Source: Sparassis latifolia
Lineage: Eukaryota; Basidiomycota; Agaricomycetes; Polyporales; Sparassidaceae
Direction of reading: 5' to 3'
DNA: 64,000 nt
NCBI GenBank assembly: GCA_018466975.1
Contig: JAENRS010000022.1
Span: 558,001 to 622,000, forward strand
Both the position numbers and the translations under genes were made by a program. This document shows positions 1 to 12,000 of this stretch, piece by piece (within the stretch, counting starts at the first letter, position 1; each line of letters begins with the position of its first letter). The notes below the pieces were generated by a model. It did no database searches and had not been told where the DNA came from. It saw only the letters and a list, made by a program, of their open reading frames with translations.

Positions 1-85
1 CAATAATATCTGAAGCACTATCGGAATGCGGCTAAGAACGCCGCTGGACTAAATTCATCTCCGGATATTTACCTGAATTTTCACT

Positions 86-1405
86 TCAGATGAATTTCTT
101 TCCTTCGGTTCCCGTGAACAACTTCGACCACGCCCTGAAACCTGCCTGCGCCTCCTCCTCGATCCCAAGCTCAACCTTCAGTACTGTCGCGTTAAATTCC
201 GTGAGTGTCAGGCCCATCGGGCTGCGCACGCGCGGCTGCCACCCCTCAGGAATGCGCTCCTCGAGCAAGATCGGACGGAGGTCCTTGACGTGCCCGCCAT
301 AAATGGTTAGGAGCGTCGAAGAGCTGGCATTCCAATGGGATCAGCAAATGTCGAAATGAAGACTAGCGGACGGGATGACGAACTTGGAACTCCCGAACAT
401 CTTGTGGAACGTTGAAAGGCTGAACTGCCCGTTTGTGAGCTTTGCGTGCGTACGCCGCTTGCCCAAGACCCGGGAGAGATCTCCGGGGGTCAGGTCCCCT
501 CCTGGCCCGGTGCCATTCGCTAGAAGATCATCGACGAGGCTGGCCACGGGCCTCAACTGGTCGCTCATGTGGTAAGTGTCTTCGCCTGCGCAGAATACGT
601 TAGCAAGTGTTTTCTGCGTGGTCACGAACTTGTAAATCATAAGTACTGGAGCTCTGAATAGGTCTGTAGACTGCTGGGAAAAGTGGCAAGCAGGACGACT
701 CATGGCCCATAAGCAGATGATCCCTGGATAGCCGGGAGCTATCATGACCTAGGAGTAGGTTTACGAAGGTTTTTGCATAGGTCACAACAGCTACCAGATA
801 TTGGAGGACTCAGCGGCATCTATGCGCTGATCATATCTGCAGGGAAGGAGGAGGTCTCGTGGACGGATGGAAAAACAGGACGCACGCGTCAACGAGGCAT
901 CGTGCTCAATGCCATTGTGCACGTTGAGGTCACTCAAGTCGAACGAATCCGTCCAATAATCCCTATCCAGCATCTGCGCAGCAAAGTGGGGAACGAAGAA
1001 GCAGAAGCTGGGCGAGAAGTTGTACGTGGAGCGGATGGTGGAGAACAGCTGCCTGAATGGAATAGCTCGCCCGGAGTGCGGCAGGATCCCTATCGTTAAA
1101 AATCAGTTCTGCAAACGTGTCTTAAATGGAGCATTGTTACCGTGGTTAGCCATAGCATTCAGTGCCGGGCAGGAGCTCCTGCTGTCTGCGTCCGTTGGCG
1201 CAACGTACAGCGGCCAGAGCCCTCCCGCGCCCGGACATCCCTCTGGGACGACCCGGTCCGCAGGTCGTGGAGATGCGACTGCGTTATAAGCGGTCAAAAG
1301 GAGATCCCACAAGATGACGCCAAGATTGAGAAGGATGCTGGTGATGCTTGAAAGCAGCCCGGTCGAAACCCGTATGGCCACGATGGCTGCGAACGATCCA
1401 GGCAT
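86..1405 (-). CDS. Heme-thiolate peroxidase (chloroperoxidase / unspecific peroxygenase family)
   Basis: The family uses H2O2 and a cysteine-ligated heme to halogenate or oxygenate substrates; most members are secreted. Four exons join in frame to 302 residues: 1405-1141, 1089-886, 585-384 and 323-86. Exon 1 has a hydrophobic N-terminus (residues ~5-45, signal or membrane anchor) and then SSCPALNAMANHG with the proximal heme Cys. Exon 2 carries FSPSFCFFVPHFAAQML and the distal motif NGIEHDASLTR. Exon 3 has LTPGDLSRVLGKRR and STFHKMFGSS, and exon 4 ends with LLEERIPEGW and GLTLTEFNATVLKVELGI. The distal motif is EHD, as in classical chloroperoxidase, rather than the EGD of Agrocybe-type peroxygenases. 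The length fits the short class. The second intron is 300 bases, far longer than its neighbours, but the splice restores SLTRED exactly, so no exon is missing. Splice sites and function class are firm; substrate is unknown. Confidence 0.9.
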
Positions 1406-2085
1406 TCGTCTTGATTGTGTCCACGGTTGGGAGCTCGAGGAGATGATGACAGTGCGGGGGAAAGTTGGAGAACAGTGATTCCCGCATTTTGAGTTGCTTA
1501 CACTTTCTCGAGCGCTGGCAGGGAATGACTTGCGCTGACAGACCCTATCTAGCTACGCACGTCCAACGGCACAGCATGGAAGTTACTTGATTGGGAAAGC
1601 CTCCACACAACATTGTTGGCCGTACTCAGATCACTGCCAATATACACGCCTCTGTCCCAGAGTTGAGCCAGCTTCAGAAAATATTTACTTCACTGAGATT
1701 TAACCCATAGGGACTAACGACGTCCTTGCGACACAAACGAAGTCAACGACATAGCCGGAGACGCACGCCGAGACTAATGCTCTAGATTTCAACACGATAG
1801 GATGAGCAGGTAAGAAGCATAGTCAAAATCCAGTCATAGAATCGAGTTGACAGAGCGTAATCTCACTCGCCACAAGAGCAGAGTGGGTGCAGGCGGGGAT
1901 CTGGACCAAGTCAGGCGCACGTACAAGACGAAAAGGGAGGCCAACCGAAAAACAGTACCTCAGCCAAGATGGTAGTGGTAAAACATCTTTCTATTGGATA
2001 TCAGCGATAAATATCAATGCAGAATTATGTACGAATGCGCAAGATGACAGCAACAAAACTCCACCAGAAGTTCCAGGACCAATGA
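1406..2085. other. Intergenic, between peroxygenase start and RTF1 3' end
   Basis: This is the upstream region of the minus-strand peroxygenase and the 3' flank of RTF1. I see no coding sequence with recognisable protein character. A short TATATT-containing stretch lies about 235 bases upstream of the peroxygenase ATG, too far away to call a TATA box. Confidence 0.5.
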
Positions 2086-4288
2086 CTAGAAATCGCCCAG
2101 GTCAATCTCCAAAGTCTTCATGACAGAAGCCTCAAAGTTGGTCTTGTTGCTGAGGGAATTGGGCGGCGTCTTCTCTGAGAGTGCAGATGGCGCAAGAGGT
2201 GTTGCCGCGCGCGACGTTGCGGCGTCGGCGAGAAGAGACGGTGTCCCAGGTGCCGTTCCAGGCATTGCCGGTGTTCCAGGCCTAGACGAGCGAGTAAGAC
2301 AGCAAACCAAGACGCGGTCAACGCCCGACTCATCACACAAGACATTCGCACAGGTCGTGGGAGGAGGAGCAGAGACGAAGTAAACCAACCTTGAGATCAT
2401 CAACTTCGGAACCGTCTTCAGGCGTGTGCTAGAATCCGTAGACAACGTCGGCGTCGCCGTACCGCTCGCAGTGTTAGCAGCGAGCAGTTTGCGCTCGCGC
2501 CGCTTGCGTTCGGCCTCTTGCTGCTCGGCCTTGCGCACTGCCTCCATGTTCGCCTTGCGATTCCGCTCGTTCACTCTGGTCAAGACATCGTCGATGTGCT
2601 GACTATGGCTCTCGGGGCGATGCGGGGCGGAGGCATCCAGTTCCGCTAGCTTCATGTCGATGATGGACACTTGGTCGTAGTCCTGTCTCCGGAACGCCAG
2701 TGTGCGCTCCTGCATCAGCCGCGACCTCTCGATCGTCATCGACACCCCTGAGAACCTGCTCTTATTCGTGTTCGCTGCATTGAGCTGGCTCTTTCGGGCG
2801 AGCATGGCGGTGATATCGCTCTGCGGTGCAGCGCGAGTGAGATGAGAAGGCACGTCGGATGTGTCAGCAGAGTCCATACCTCGGTCATCCGCTGGTCGGC
2901 GAGCTTCTTCATCTGGGCACTCTTCTTTTCTAGCTGTTGCTTAGAGGGCATCTTCAGCTTGTCCAGCTCTAACGTGCTTGTTAAGCGGTCAAACTCTTTC
3001 TGCAGAGACGCGTTTAGAGGATTGGTGAGAAGAAGATCAGGGCGAGGCTCACCTGCGTGAACGGTCCGTTGGAAACCTTATCCATTGGGAACCGCCGAAT
3101 TGACGAGCCATGTTTCAGCTCAAGCTCCTCATTGACGAGAGTGTCATTGATCTTGTACGTCTTCGTATTGGTAGATGAGACGCCTTGGGAAGTTGAGAGC
3201 GGGAGCACTTCAACAGAACACATGGTGCTCACTCGCGATCTCACACACTCGATACACTGGCTGACCATTCTTTTGGCCTATCAGGTACCGTACATACGCG
3301 CCTGCATATGATGAGGACGAGTACATTGGAACATCGAGAGACGACAAACCTTTCACATACTCCTCGAACCAGGGATTCATGCACTGCTTTGCAAGCATGT
3401 CTCGCGACAGCCTGCACTTCTCGAGGTCAAAGATGGTCGCGACCTCATCTTCGGACTTGTGCTTGTCGTACATCTTGCGCTCCTTCTCCTCGAGCTCCTC
3501 GTACTTACTGATCATGCCCTCCTCCTCTTCCTCCTCGTCAGACATCTCCATGTCGACAGGCGAGGATGAGCGGTCTCGCTTGGGCGAGTTCCTCGTCTGC
3601 TACCGTCAGTCTGCAGATACACGACGAAAACTGTGTGGAGGCGTACACGCTTCTTCTCGTCCTTCGCTCTGCGCTTTGCTTTGAGCTCGTCCAGCTTCTT
3701 CGATTTCTCCTTCGTAGCGCCGCGCACTGCATGATGACCTGTAGCAGATCATTATGAGCCTGACACTACTCATATCTAGAGAAAAGAAAAGACAGACGTT
3801 TCGCTGCCTTTGACACGCTCTCCTCGCCGCCATGTCCACTCTGTGCTTTGAGCATCTGATCAAGGTTCCGCTTGTCTTGTATTCGTTGCATCTCCTCCTG
3901 CCGCTGTGCAAGCAATTCTTCTCGCTCAATCTCAGACATCTGCATCAACCTATAATGAAAATATTTAGGGTGACAGAACTCCCAGATCTTGGGTGATCAC
4001 CCACCGTTGTCTATCTGCATCGTCGATGTATTTTCCCTCCAGCGGGTAGGGATTCGTCTGGTCCTCTTCTTCACTTTCTGGTTCCTCCGAATCTGAGTCT
4101 GAATCAACCATTACACTGCGGACTTGAGCTGAGCACAGTTCCGAGTCGCTGGGACGAAGTGAAGGAGCTCACTCTGCTTTTCGCCGCTTTGGCGTAGATG
4201 ACTTTGCTTGACGTTTCTTCCGCTTCTTTTCCGTCGCTCCCGCCAACTCCAAGAGTTCGTCGGAGATATCTCCTTCAGAATCAGACAT
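2086..4288 (-). CDS. RTF1: RNA polymerase-associated protein RTF1 (Plus3 domain)
   Basis: Rtf1 works with the Paf1 complex on elongating RNA polymerase II and promotes H2B ubiquitylation; its Plus3 domain binds the phosphorylated Spt5 C-terminal repeats. Exon 1 (4288-4173) starts MSDSEGDISDELLELAG and is acidic then lysine-rich. Exon 2 (from 4115) gives DVMVDSDSDSEEPESEEED followed by the conserved NPYPLEGKYIDDADRQR. A charged stretch precedes the Plus3 domain, which begins KCRLSRDMLAKQCMNPWFEE and continues AYVRYLIGQKNGQPVYRVCE and KTYKINDTLVNEELELKHG. The C-terminal third is coiled-coil (KMPSKQQLEKKSAQMKKLA) and then Ser/Thr/Pro-rich, with an intron at about 2390-2283, ending SVMKTLEIDLGDF. 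It lies downstream of SOF1 on the same strand. Identity is secure; some internal splice sites were not resolved base by base. Confidence 0.93.
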
Positions 4289-4642
4289 TGCGAAAGGTAA
4301 AGAGGACGGGTTGTTGCAAAGGTGATGAAAGCAAGAAGATGGCCACCGCCACAACAGCGGTAATCACTCTATTACATAATCAAAAAATAATTTCAACTTA
4401 CCACAAATTAAAAAACTGCTGGAATTTCAACACTGACTTACGAAAATTTCCTTGAACATAAGATGCAGTACCATACACGACCGCAATACCTGCGCGTGTT
4501 TCGCATTCATCTCAACAAGGTTGTTTGAGAGCATTCTACCTGCGAATTTAGTATTCGTGGTGCGTAGAATCCTCTGATTCGTCGATGTGCAACGTGTGCG
4601 GAAGGTCGGAGGCATATTCTGATTGCAACACGTAGAACAGGT
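4289..4642. other. Intergenic between SOF1 3' end and RTF1 start
   Basis: This 354-base, AT-richer stretch should hold the RTF1 promoter and SOF1 3' flank. I recognise no gene, clear TATA box or RNA gene in it. Confidence 0.5.
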
Positions 4643-6453
4643 TTACGTCTGCTCTGCAATCACCATCTTTTGCCTCTCTGCCTTCGGTTTGCTCTCCCCT
4701 GCACGGGTATGTTTCCGCCTGCGTTCGTCCTTGACCCGCCGCGCGTCCAGCATCGTGCGCTTGAGCTGCGCCGCCTTATATACCGGCTTCGGAATGTGTC
4801 GCCTTCTGTGAACGCTAGAAATGAGTTACGTCCAAGGAGAGTAACGAGAACTCATACCGTGACACCTTCCCAACCTCGCTATCCATCTTCCATCGCTCCT
4901 TGAGGCTCTCGCGATACTCGATTGCAGCACGTTCCCGCGCGGTGACGACGCCCAGCTTCTCGGATGCATGTGCCTTCCAGATCCGAACGATCCCATCGTC
5001 AGACCCGCTAAGCACGAATCGTGCATCGGCAGTGAAGAGTGTCGACGATACCCTATAGCCAAAATTTCAGTGTGAAGTAACAGCAACGTACGGGCAGACT
5101 GACCTCTGCATCCGTTTTGTGTGGTAGATTTCTGGGGAAGAGCCGACTCTCTCTTTCCATATGCGTACGGTGCGATCCCAACCGCCGCTCACGAATTCGA
5201 GACCTGTCGGACTCCAATCGCAGCTCATCACCGCTGCGACGTGCGCCTTGTAGATCTGTGTCGGCGTCTTGAGCGAGCGGATATCAAAGGTGTATAGATT
5301 GTGGTCTTCTGATGCAAGAAGTATCGTCGTTGGGAATGTCGGCGACCATGATAGTGAATTACTGCGCATCTTTACAACCGGTCAAAACTTTGGTAATACC
5401 TCGATGTATAGGTTACGCACCTGCATGATGATTCTACGCTCTGCTTTCCCAGTTCGAATATCATACAAGGTGAACGTCCGGTCTGAGCCTATACTGGCCA
5501 AGACTGATGGCTCAGACAGATTGAAGCGTACACCGGAGATTGTTTCCGTGGAAGTGGGAAAAGTGAGGTTGGATATCGCAGCACTCCTATAGTAGGCGCA
5601 AGTCATCAATCAGTCAGTGAGGAAATATTTCGTTGAATTTGTTACTTTGTCTCATCCCATATTTGAACGAGATTAGATGCGGTGGCGAAGAGAGGATCGG
5701 ATCGATGGTGGTCTATTGAACTGGTTGAGCGGGAGAATTAGTGTCCACTTTTCCTCGGATATTACTAGCGGCTCACTTGAACGCTGCCTTTCCTGGAAAG
5801 ATGCTCAGAGGTTTGCGGCTCTAGAGCAAGTCAGTAATTGTGGATAAAACTAAGCACGCGGATGTCTAACCGTTGACGACCCTGCACCATCCTCGTCAAC
5901 GCCCAAAGAAGATGGTCGAATATCCCACAGCTTGATGTTCCGGTCAACACCACAGCTCAACAGCCTCTCTCCATCAGCAAAGCATATCCCAGCCACCTTG
6001 CCCTTGTGTGCTTGTTCCACGTATATCACTTTTGTCCTCCGTGATATATCATGTACAATTAATCCTGACGGCCAGAGTCTATACGTCAGTATCACAGTGA
6101 AGACATATGCGCCAAGAGCAGCACGCACACACCTCCATCCCAGCTCCCGCTCGCAACCACATTCAAACTCTCTGGTTTCCGGGCCATAGTCTCCACAGCA
6201 TCTACGTGGCCTTCTAATGCTGCCAAAAAAGGTTTGGCGAACATGCGCTCCATCTTTGCGGCGTTCAACGCTCGCATTCGCTCACGGCCCCTCGCAAACG
6301 GATGCATGAGTGGATCGAGATTCCGCGAAGTTGGAGTGGGATCTCCTGGTCGAGCAGGAAGGTGCGCCGACGGCGCATGCTGAAGTACGGAGATCTTCTG
6401 TAAGGTGGATTCAGCGGGACCGTAAATGCACACCTCCAAGGGCTTACCACCAT
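4643..6453 (-). CDS. SOF1: SOF1/DCAF13, U3 snoRNP WD40 protein of the SSU processome
   Basis: Sof1 is a nucleolar WD40 protein needed for 18S rRNA maturation. The N-terminus matches the family signature: PGDPTPTSRNLDPLMHPFAR, then MRALNAAKMERMFAKPFLAA, then LEGHVDAVETMARKPESL. WD repeats follow (LASGSWDGG-type, VAGICFADGERLLSCGVDRN, NIKLWDIRPS, FVSGGWDRTVRIWKE, LSGSDDGIVRIWKAHASEK). The C-terminal Sof1 box has RERAAIEYRESLKERWK and, after a last intron, HRRRHIPKPVYKAAQLKRTM and ERRRKHTRAGESKPKAERQK ending IAEQT. The start codon lies on an exon with only six coding bases (6453-6448, ATG GTG). A 50-base GTAAGC..TTACAG intron then joins it to AAGATCTCC at 6397, giving MVKISVLQHAPSAHLP, which aligns with the usual MKIKTISRS-type start. 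The last stop is at 4643-4645. Confidence 0.93.
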
Positions 6454-7018
6454 GGCGACTTTTCCGACCAAGAGTTTCTCTTCCAAATTGGGCCGTAAAT
6501 AATACGCCAATAAATTTGGTGGTTATGCAGAAGAATGTGGTTCGGACGATTGCACTTTTGAATCGATACAATACCGGTCCTATGAACAGCAAAGCAGGCC
6601 TTTGGGCGCCTAACAAAAACTATGCGTGACTGTGAGCGTGACATAGTGACACTTTGTACTCGTCAGATCTATTCCAGATCTCGATCGTATACACTTCCGT
6701 CCTCTAAGCAGCTGAGCCATGTTCAGACTTCACGGCATGTTTTCACTTCTACAGGATCTAACGGCATCTGACAACACTTTTTGGAGAGGGACCTCGTAAG
6801 ATATACAAATCGCTGACGGATCACAAGATCTAGCTAGTCCAATCCGATTCCGGGTCGAGGCAGGTCAGGCCTCATTGTTTCCGCATGTTTTTCTCCAAGT
6901 TATCAGCGTTGGATCTGCATGTTCTGCTCCGTGGACGATATAGAGCGAGCCGCAGTTGCCTTGAGACTTGTCTTCACTTCCATCTCCGTTGACTCCCAAA
7001 ATTCTCTTCGGCGTCGCG
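6454..7018. other. Divergent intergenic region (SOF1 / hypothetical protein)
   Basis: This should hold the promoters of SOF1 (-) and the plus-strand gene starting at 7019. The open frames here are short and show no family character. I could not identify a TATA box or other specific element. Confidence 0.45.
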
Positions 7019-8579
7019 ATGGGCTCAGTATCTGGTCCCAACTCCCCTTCTGAGTCTCTGTCCCAGGATCACGATGCACTACCACAGTATGGGTTTGGTC
7101 CTGACGTAGCATTTAAGAAGCTAGTTGATAGCAACCCGTTTCTCTTCCGCGTCCACACTCCGAAGGAGTCGTCCCCCTTTTATGATCGAACAGAGCCATA
7201 TTTTTCAGGGCAGCTCTTTGATGATAAGGTCTCTTCTGGGAACTTCTTGCGCGACTCTGCATCTCCTTCTCCCTATCGCACTCCAACACAGAGCACATAC
7301 GCCGACGTTGCGCAGTACATGAACTGGACGACTCGGTCGTCATCACCGTATGTGTCGACATCCTTCAGTTTCGCGTGGGCGATATGGGAAGCCACTCGGA
7401 GATATCACCATGGCGTGAAGCATGCAGTTGAGATCGCGATCATCGATGCGAAAGCAGTAGCTTCACGAGCGGTGACTGCTGTTGAGCTCTTGCGACAGGG
7501 CGATCCCAAAGAGTAAGCATAACATCTTGAACCACTTACACTACACTTGACTAACCGTTTGAAATGTATCTCTCAGTCGGCATAAAGACCACTGGAAGTG
7601 GTATCGGTTTGCCCTCGAGGCGCAGGACGTCCTCGTGTGGGGCTTCATCCCGGGCACAGCGGTCCTTGCATCCGTCCCACTCATCCAGATCCTGACCAAA
7701 CTGCCTTCCTACTTTCTCTCGCCCGACCCAGCCGCGAAGGAGTCGCCGCTGTCCCAGCTTGGCTGGGATTACATCCGCAAGAAGCCCAGCTATCGGCAGT
7801 TCTGCGAGGACATGCAGGAGCGGTTCCTGCGTTTGTCTATAGACCGACGCATGCGCGACACGACAACGGGTGCAACTCGTCTAGCAGTCTCATTCCTGCG
7901 TCCGTACTTCCATAAGCTCGTGCTCGATGACTTCACATACGCGACCGTCACCGTGTGCGACCTCGCGTTTGTCATCGCGCGTTGGCCTGGTCTGGGGTGG
8001 GTCCGCGAGCACCCCGAGATCCGCGATCTCATCCGAGGTATGGTTCACATCGTCGGAGAGGAGATGCGTGAGGCGAGCAAGGTCCAAGAACTTGCAGACG
8101 CGAACCGCATGCAGGATATCATGGGCGGCCTCGAGCACCTGGCGAAGACCTATCAGGCCAAACACCAGTGTCACCGATACCTGACTACGCCTTCTGTGAC
8201 GACCATTGGGACCCCAACCGAGAACGAGGAGGTCGCTCCCCTGGACATTGCTGAGGTCATATCAGAAACAGCATCTCAGGCAGAGCTGGAGCCGGAGCCG
8301 GAGCCAAAGTCCATGATTGACCTTACGACTTCTGCGACTTCTGTTACGGCCACGACGAATGCAATGACGATAACAGAGAAGGAGACTGTACCGATGACAG
8401 CGAAAGAGGTTGCCGAGAAACAGGGCTCGAGGTCGATCCTAGGGTCTTCTTCCGCGTTATCGCTGGAGTCCTTCATGATGACGGCGTCCTGCATTCTCAC
8501 CGGTTTCTTCTTCGGAACCTTCGTCACACTGGCCATGTTGTCTTCGCACAGGCGAGAGATTGCGAACCACTTCACATGA
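7019..8579 (+). CDS. Basidiomycete hypothetical protein with C-terminal membrane segment
   Basis: I do not recognise this family. There are two exons: 7019-7512 and 7577-8579, joined across GTAAGC..CTCTCAG to read DPKDRHKDHWKWYRF. The ATG at 7019 (MGSVSGPNSPSESLSQD) is the first methionine codon of the frame; the frame is open further upstream but without ATG. The N-terminal ~165 residues are Ser/Pro-rich with aromatic patches (YADVAQYMNWTTRSSSPYVS) and an amphipathic AVEIAIIDAKAVASRAVTAV helix. The middle is helix-rich with a possible hydrophobic segment, WGFIPGTAVLASVPLIQIL. The C-terminus is acidic and Thr-rich, then has a strong hydrophobic segment (TASCILTGFFFGTFVTLAML) and a short tail SSHRREIANHFT. 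This topology suggests a tail-anchored or single-pass organelle protein. Coding status is firm; function is unknown. Confidence 0.85.
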
Positions 8580-9076
8580 TGAGACTTTCTTGTAACTTAT
8601 TCGTTTTCGCGATTCCCTATTTCCATCAAAGAGACGGATCGATGGGATATCTTTCCAGGTGTCATCAGGATCACCTTACGTTGGCTTGACTGTTGACGTA
8701 TTTCTATAGCATTCGTAATTTCTTCTTGTATGACGTGTGTGTAGCATTAGTTGTAGAACTATGTATGCGTTAGTAGTGGGTGTGTAAAACGCGAATCAAT
8801 GTGTATGTGTATCACCATAGCGCATTCCAGCTGTCGGACAGCACCTCATAGGTCGGATAGTGGAAGTCGGCGCAGCATTTGTTTGGCCGGGTTATTTATG
8901 TGGAAAGATAAGCACTTATCTCATGCTAGGCGCGTCGCCCACGACGACGCAGGAGATTCACAGCCAGAATATAATCCAAATACATTAGGAGCTTGAACGA
9001 TACACAGCGGGGCAGAGGACAAACGAAACCGAGAGGAGACAAAAAAGCAAACCAAGGGTAGTAGAGTTATGTACAA
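8580..9076. other. Convergent 3' intergenic region
   Basis: This 497-base stretch lies between the ends of the 7019-8579 gene and the Sds3-like gene. It should hold both 3' UTRs. I see no gene or repeat. Confidence 0.5.
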
Positions 9077-12000
9077 TCACGATCCATCCACAGGAACGAC
9101 CTTTGGCGCTAACGAACCGCCAAGACGAGGCGAATGCCGCTCTGACATCCCACCGTTAGATAGTCTAGGAGGGGGTGGAAGTGGTGGATTGGGAAGCGCG
9201 GACGAGGTAGGGAACAGCGACAAGGATTCCGATGACTTCATGTTCACGACGTTGATGGAAGGCGCCACGGAGGAAGTCGCACCGGGAGGGGCGTTGAAAT
9301 GTGGTTCTGCGTTGGATGAGGCGGTTCTAGGCGGTACTTTAGTTTGGCCCGGAGAAGACGGACTGCGTCTATGAGCCCTAGGGCTTTCCGTTTTCGGTGT
9401 AGTGGGCCGTATTGATGGCGAATGTGCCGTAGACGATGAAGCTGGTGTCGTCTGCGGCGGTGGTGGGAGCAATGGCGGATTTGAGCGAGGCGAACGCAAT
9501 GGTGCAGTAAACGCGGCTGCAGAGTTCAAGTGACTCATTGCTGGAGGAGGCAGCTGTCTGCCGTTGTTACGCGGTGATCCCGCGAACAAATTCTGCGGAG
9601 GCTGAGTCGATGGTGGACGCTGCATGCGCGTTATCGAATTGCGATGGACGGAGCCATCGCGAGAACGACCTGAAGCTGAAAGTCCTGCTGATGCAGATGC
9701 AGGGCGAGGAAGACCGCTCTCTTCCGATGCACTCCATGAGCCCCTTCGTGAAGGAGCGATCGAAGGAGGAGCTGTGGGGGGACCCGGACCGTTTCTCGGA
9801 GAACCCGGGAACTTCGCCTGCATGATCTGCGAGGGTGTCATCACGAACGGAGTCATGAGGCGTTCATGGGGACCTACAGCAGGAGGACCTAGTGGTCGAC
9901 CACGTTCTCGACCTATATCAGCTGAAGACGACAGTGGGTCGTCGGGACCCTTCCAGAGAGATGACATGAGAGGTGATTGCTTGGAACCAGACACAGGTAG
10001 TTCGATGACTTCGGGAGGTGCACCAGAATGCGGACGTCGAGTCTCGAACTCACGTTGGCCTTGCACTGGGCCCATCGCAGGTGTGGATAATCCAGCAATG
10101 GGAGAACTATGCCCGCTAGGTCCGGCAGAGGGCTGGGGGTGGTGGTGGTGAACGTGATGGTGATGATGATGGTGATGATGCGGACCCAGCTGGTGATGGG
10201 ACGCCTGCCCCGGAGCAGCATGAACATGTTGGTGCGGGTGCTGGTGGACAGAGTGCTGCTGCTGCTGGAGCATCTGCATATGATACATTCTATCTGGATC
10301 CCGCTCGCGTTCTCGTTCCGTTCGCGCTCAAGTTCAAACTCGCGCTCCCTCTCCGTCTTCTCCCGATCTCTGAGCTTGAAGCTGTCTCCATAACGTTCTC
10401 GCTCTCTTTCCCTCTCTCGCCCGTCGATGTCGCCATTGGGTCTTCTAGCCTCTTTACTTCCCCCAGGAAATAAAGAATGCCCAGATAAGTCCCACCCGTT
10501 AGATTTCGATCCCGAAAGACCTGGGGGTAACGGCGGTGCACTTATGCCAATTGACATGCCCATGCCCGGACCACTATTGAGCGACTGCACTGGTACCGGC
10601 GAAATAGAACGCCTCATCAGATTGGCGGGTCCGCCTAAGATAGGATATTGCTGGACATGACTCCCTCCCTGCATGTTGATCGATCCAGGCGCGTGCACGG
10701 AATTCATATCTTGGTCGAGGACCTGAGAAGGATGAAACGTTGGGTGTGGGGGCCGTCCGCCATGTACGGAAAACCCTTGCGTGATGCCAGGTCCTTGAAT
10801 CTGCGAGTGGGGAAGAGCGTGGTGTGGAAATAAAGGTGGAGGACCAAAGCGGTTTCCAGTCCCGGGACTATCAAGCATGCCTATGTTATAAGGCTCGTAT
10901 GCGTGAGGAGCAGACCCAAGCACTGTGTTCATCTGCATTGGCCTGTGAGGATCAAATCCTGCGGCAGCACGGCGGTGTTGATTCAGAAAGTCGCAGTCGG
11001 CGAGTGCCTCAGGTTGCGACAATACTGTCAGTTGAGGATATACAAGAGGTGTGGCGGATGCATAACTCCTTGGACGGTGCGAATGTGGAGCGCTCGATGA
11101 CAATGAGTTGTAAGGATGGTTCTTCACTATTTCGCGCAATGTGGGGGGTGGAGGAGCATCAATGGGTGCACTTGGAATGCGACGGGCTGACACCGACATT
11201 CCGACTTCAGTAAGTTGAAACTATGTATTAGACAAACACTTACCAGGCTGGGGACGTTCCATGGCTCGGCGCTCTCTCTCGAGACGACGTCTTTTCCTAT
11301 TCGTTTCTGAGATCATTTCGGTCTGCAGATCATCTCGGACGAACTAACAGTAGCAAGCACGGGATGCCCAAGTCAATTCGCGTGATCAGGCAGGTTGAAG
11401 TCACGTGTAGAGTACGCGTCTCACCTGCCACCAACTCCATACGGCGTCTTCGTCTAGTTTGCGACGTTTCGTGACATTGGAGACCTCGTAGTCTCGTCTG
11501 CGACTGGCAAGCTCCAGACGCTTGTCACGTCTCTTCGACAGTTCAGTATGAAGGTGCAGCATTTCAGGATGTGTACCTAGTCGTTGTTCCAGGATTGTCA
11601 TCAGTATACAGAGAATAATATAAAGAAAGAAAACGTACCCTCAGCCACCAAATTTTCCTCCCATGCAAGGCCTTCCATCTTCTCAACGTACAAACGCTCC
11701 CGCAACAACGCGAATTTGAGTTCAATTGTCGCGAGAACGTCAAGGGCTTCTGCACGGTGGGCTGGCTGTAGATCCAAATCCAGCTCCAGCTCTAGTTCTG
11801 CTGAGTCGACCTCAGCCTCTTCTGCTTCTACGCCATCGCCATCACCCTCATCCATGTCTAGCGCACCGGTGTGGTCCATGTCAACGTCGCCCGCCTCTAC
11901 TTTGGCCTTCCTGGCAGCCCTTGTGCGCGCCTTGGCCTTCCTCGTTCGAGAGGTGCGGCCGCCGGGCGTCTTGGCCTCCGGAAGTACCTCTTCCGCCTCC

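Noticed and set aside
1284..1487. Alternative upstream start for the peroxygenase
   Set aside because: This frame is not in phase with the conserved exon. ATG at 1405 gives a suitable hydrophobic N-terminus in the right frame.
10130..10190. GTGATG-type trinucleotide tract as a microsatellite or regulatory repeat
   Set aside because: On the minus strand it encodes the His tract of the Sds3-like tail, so coding explains it.
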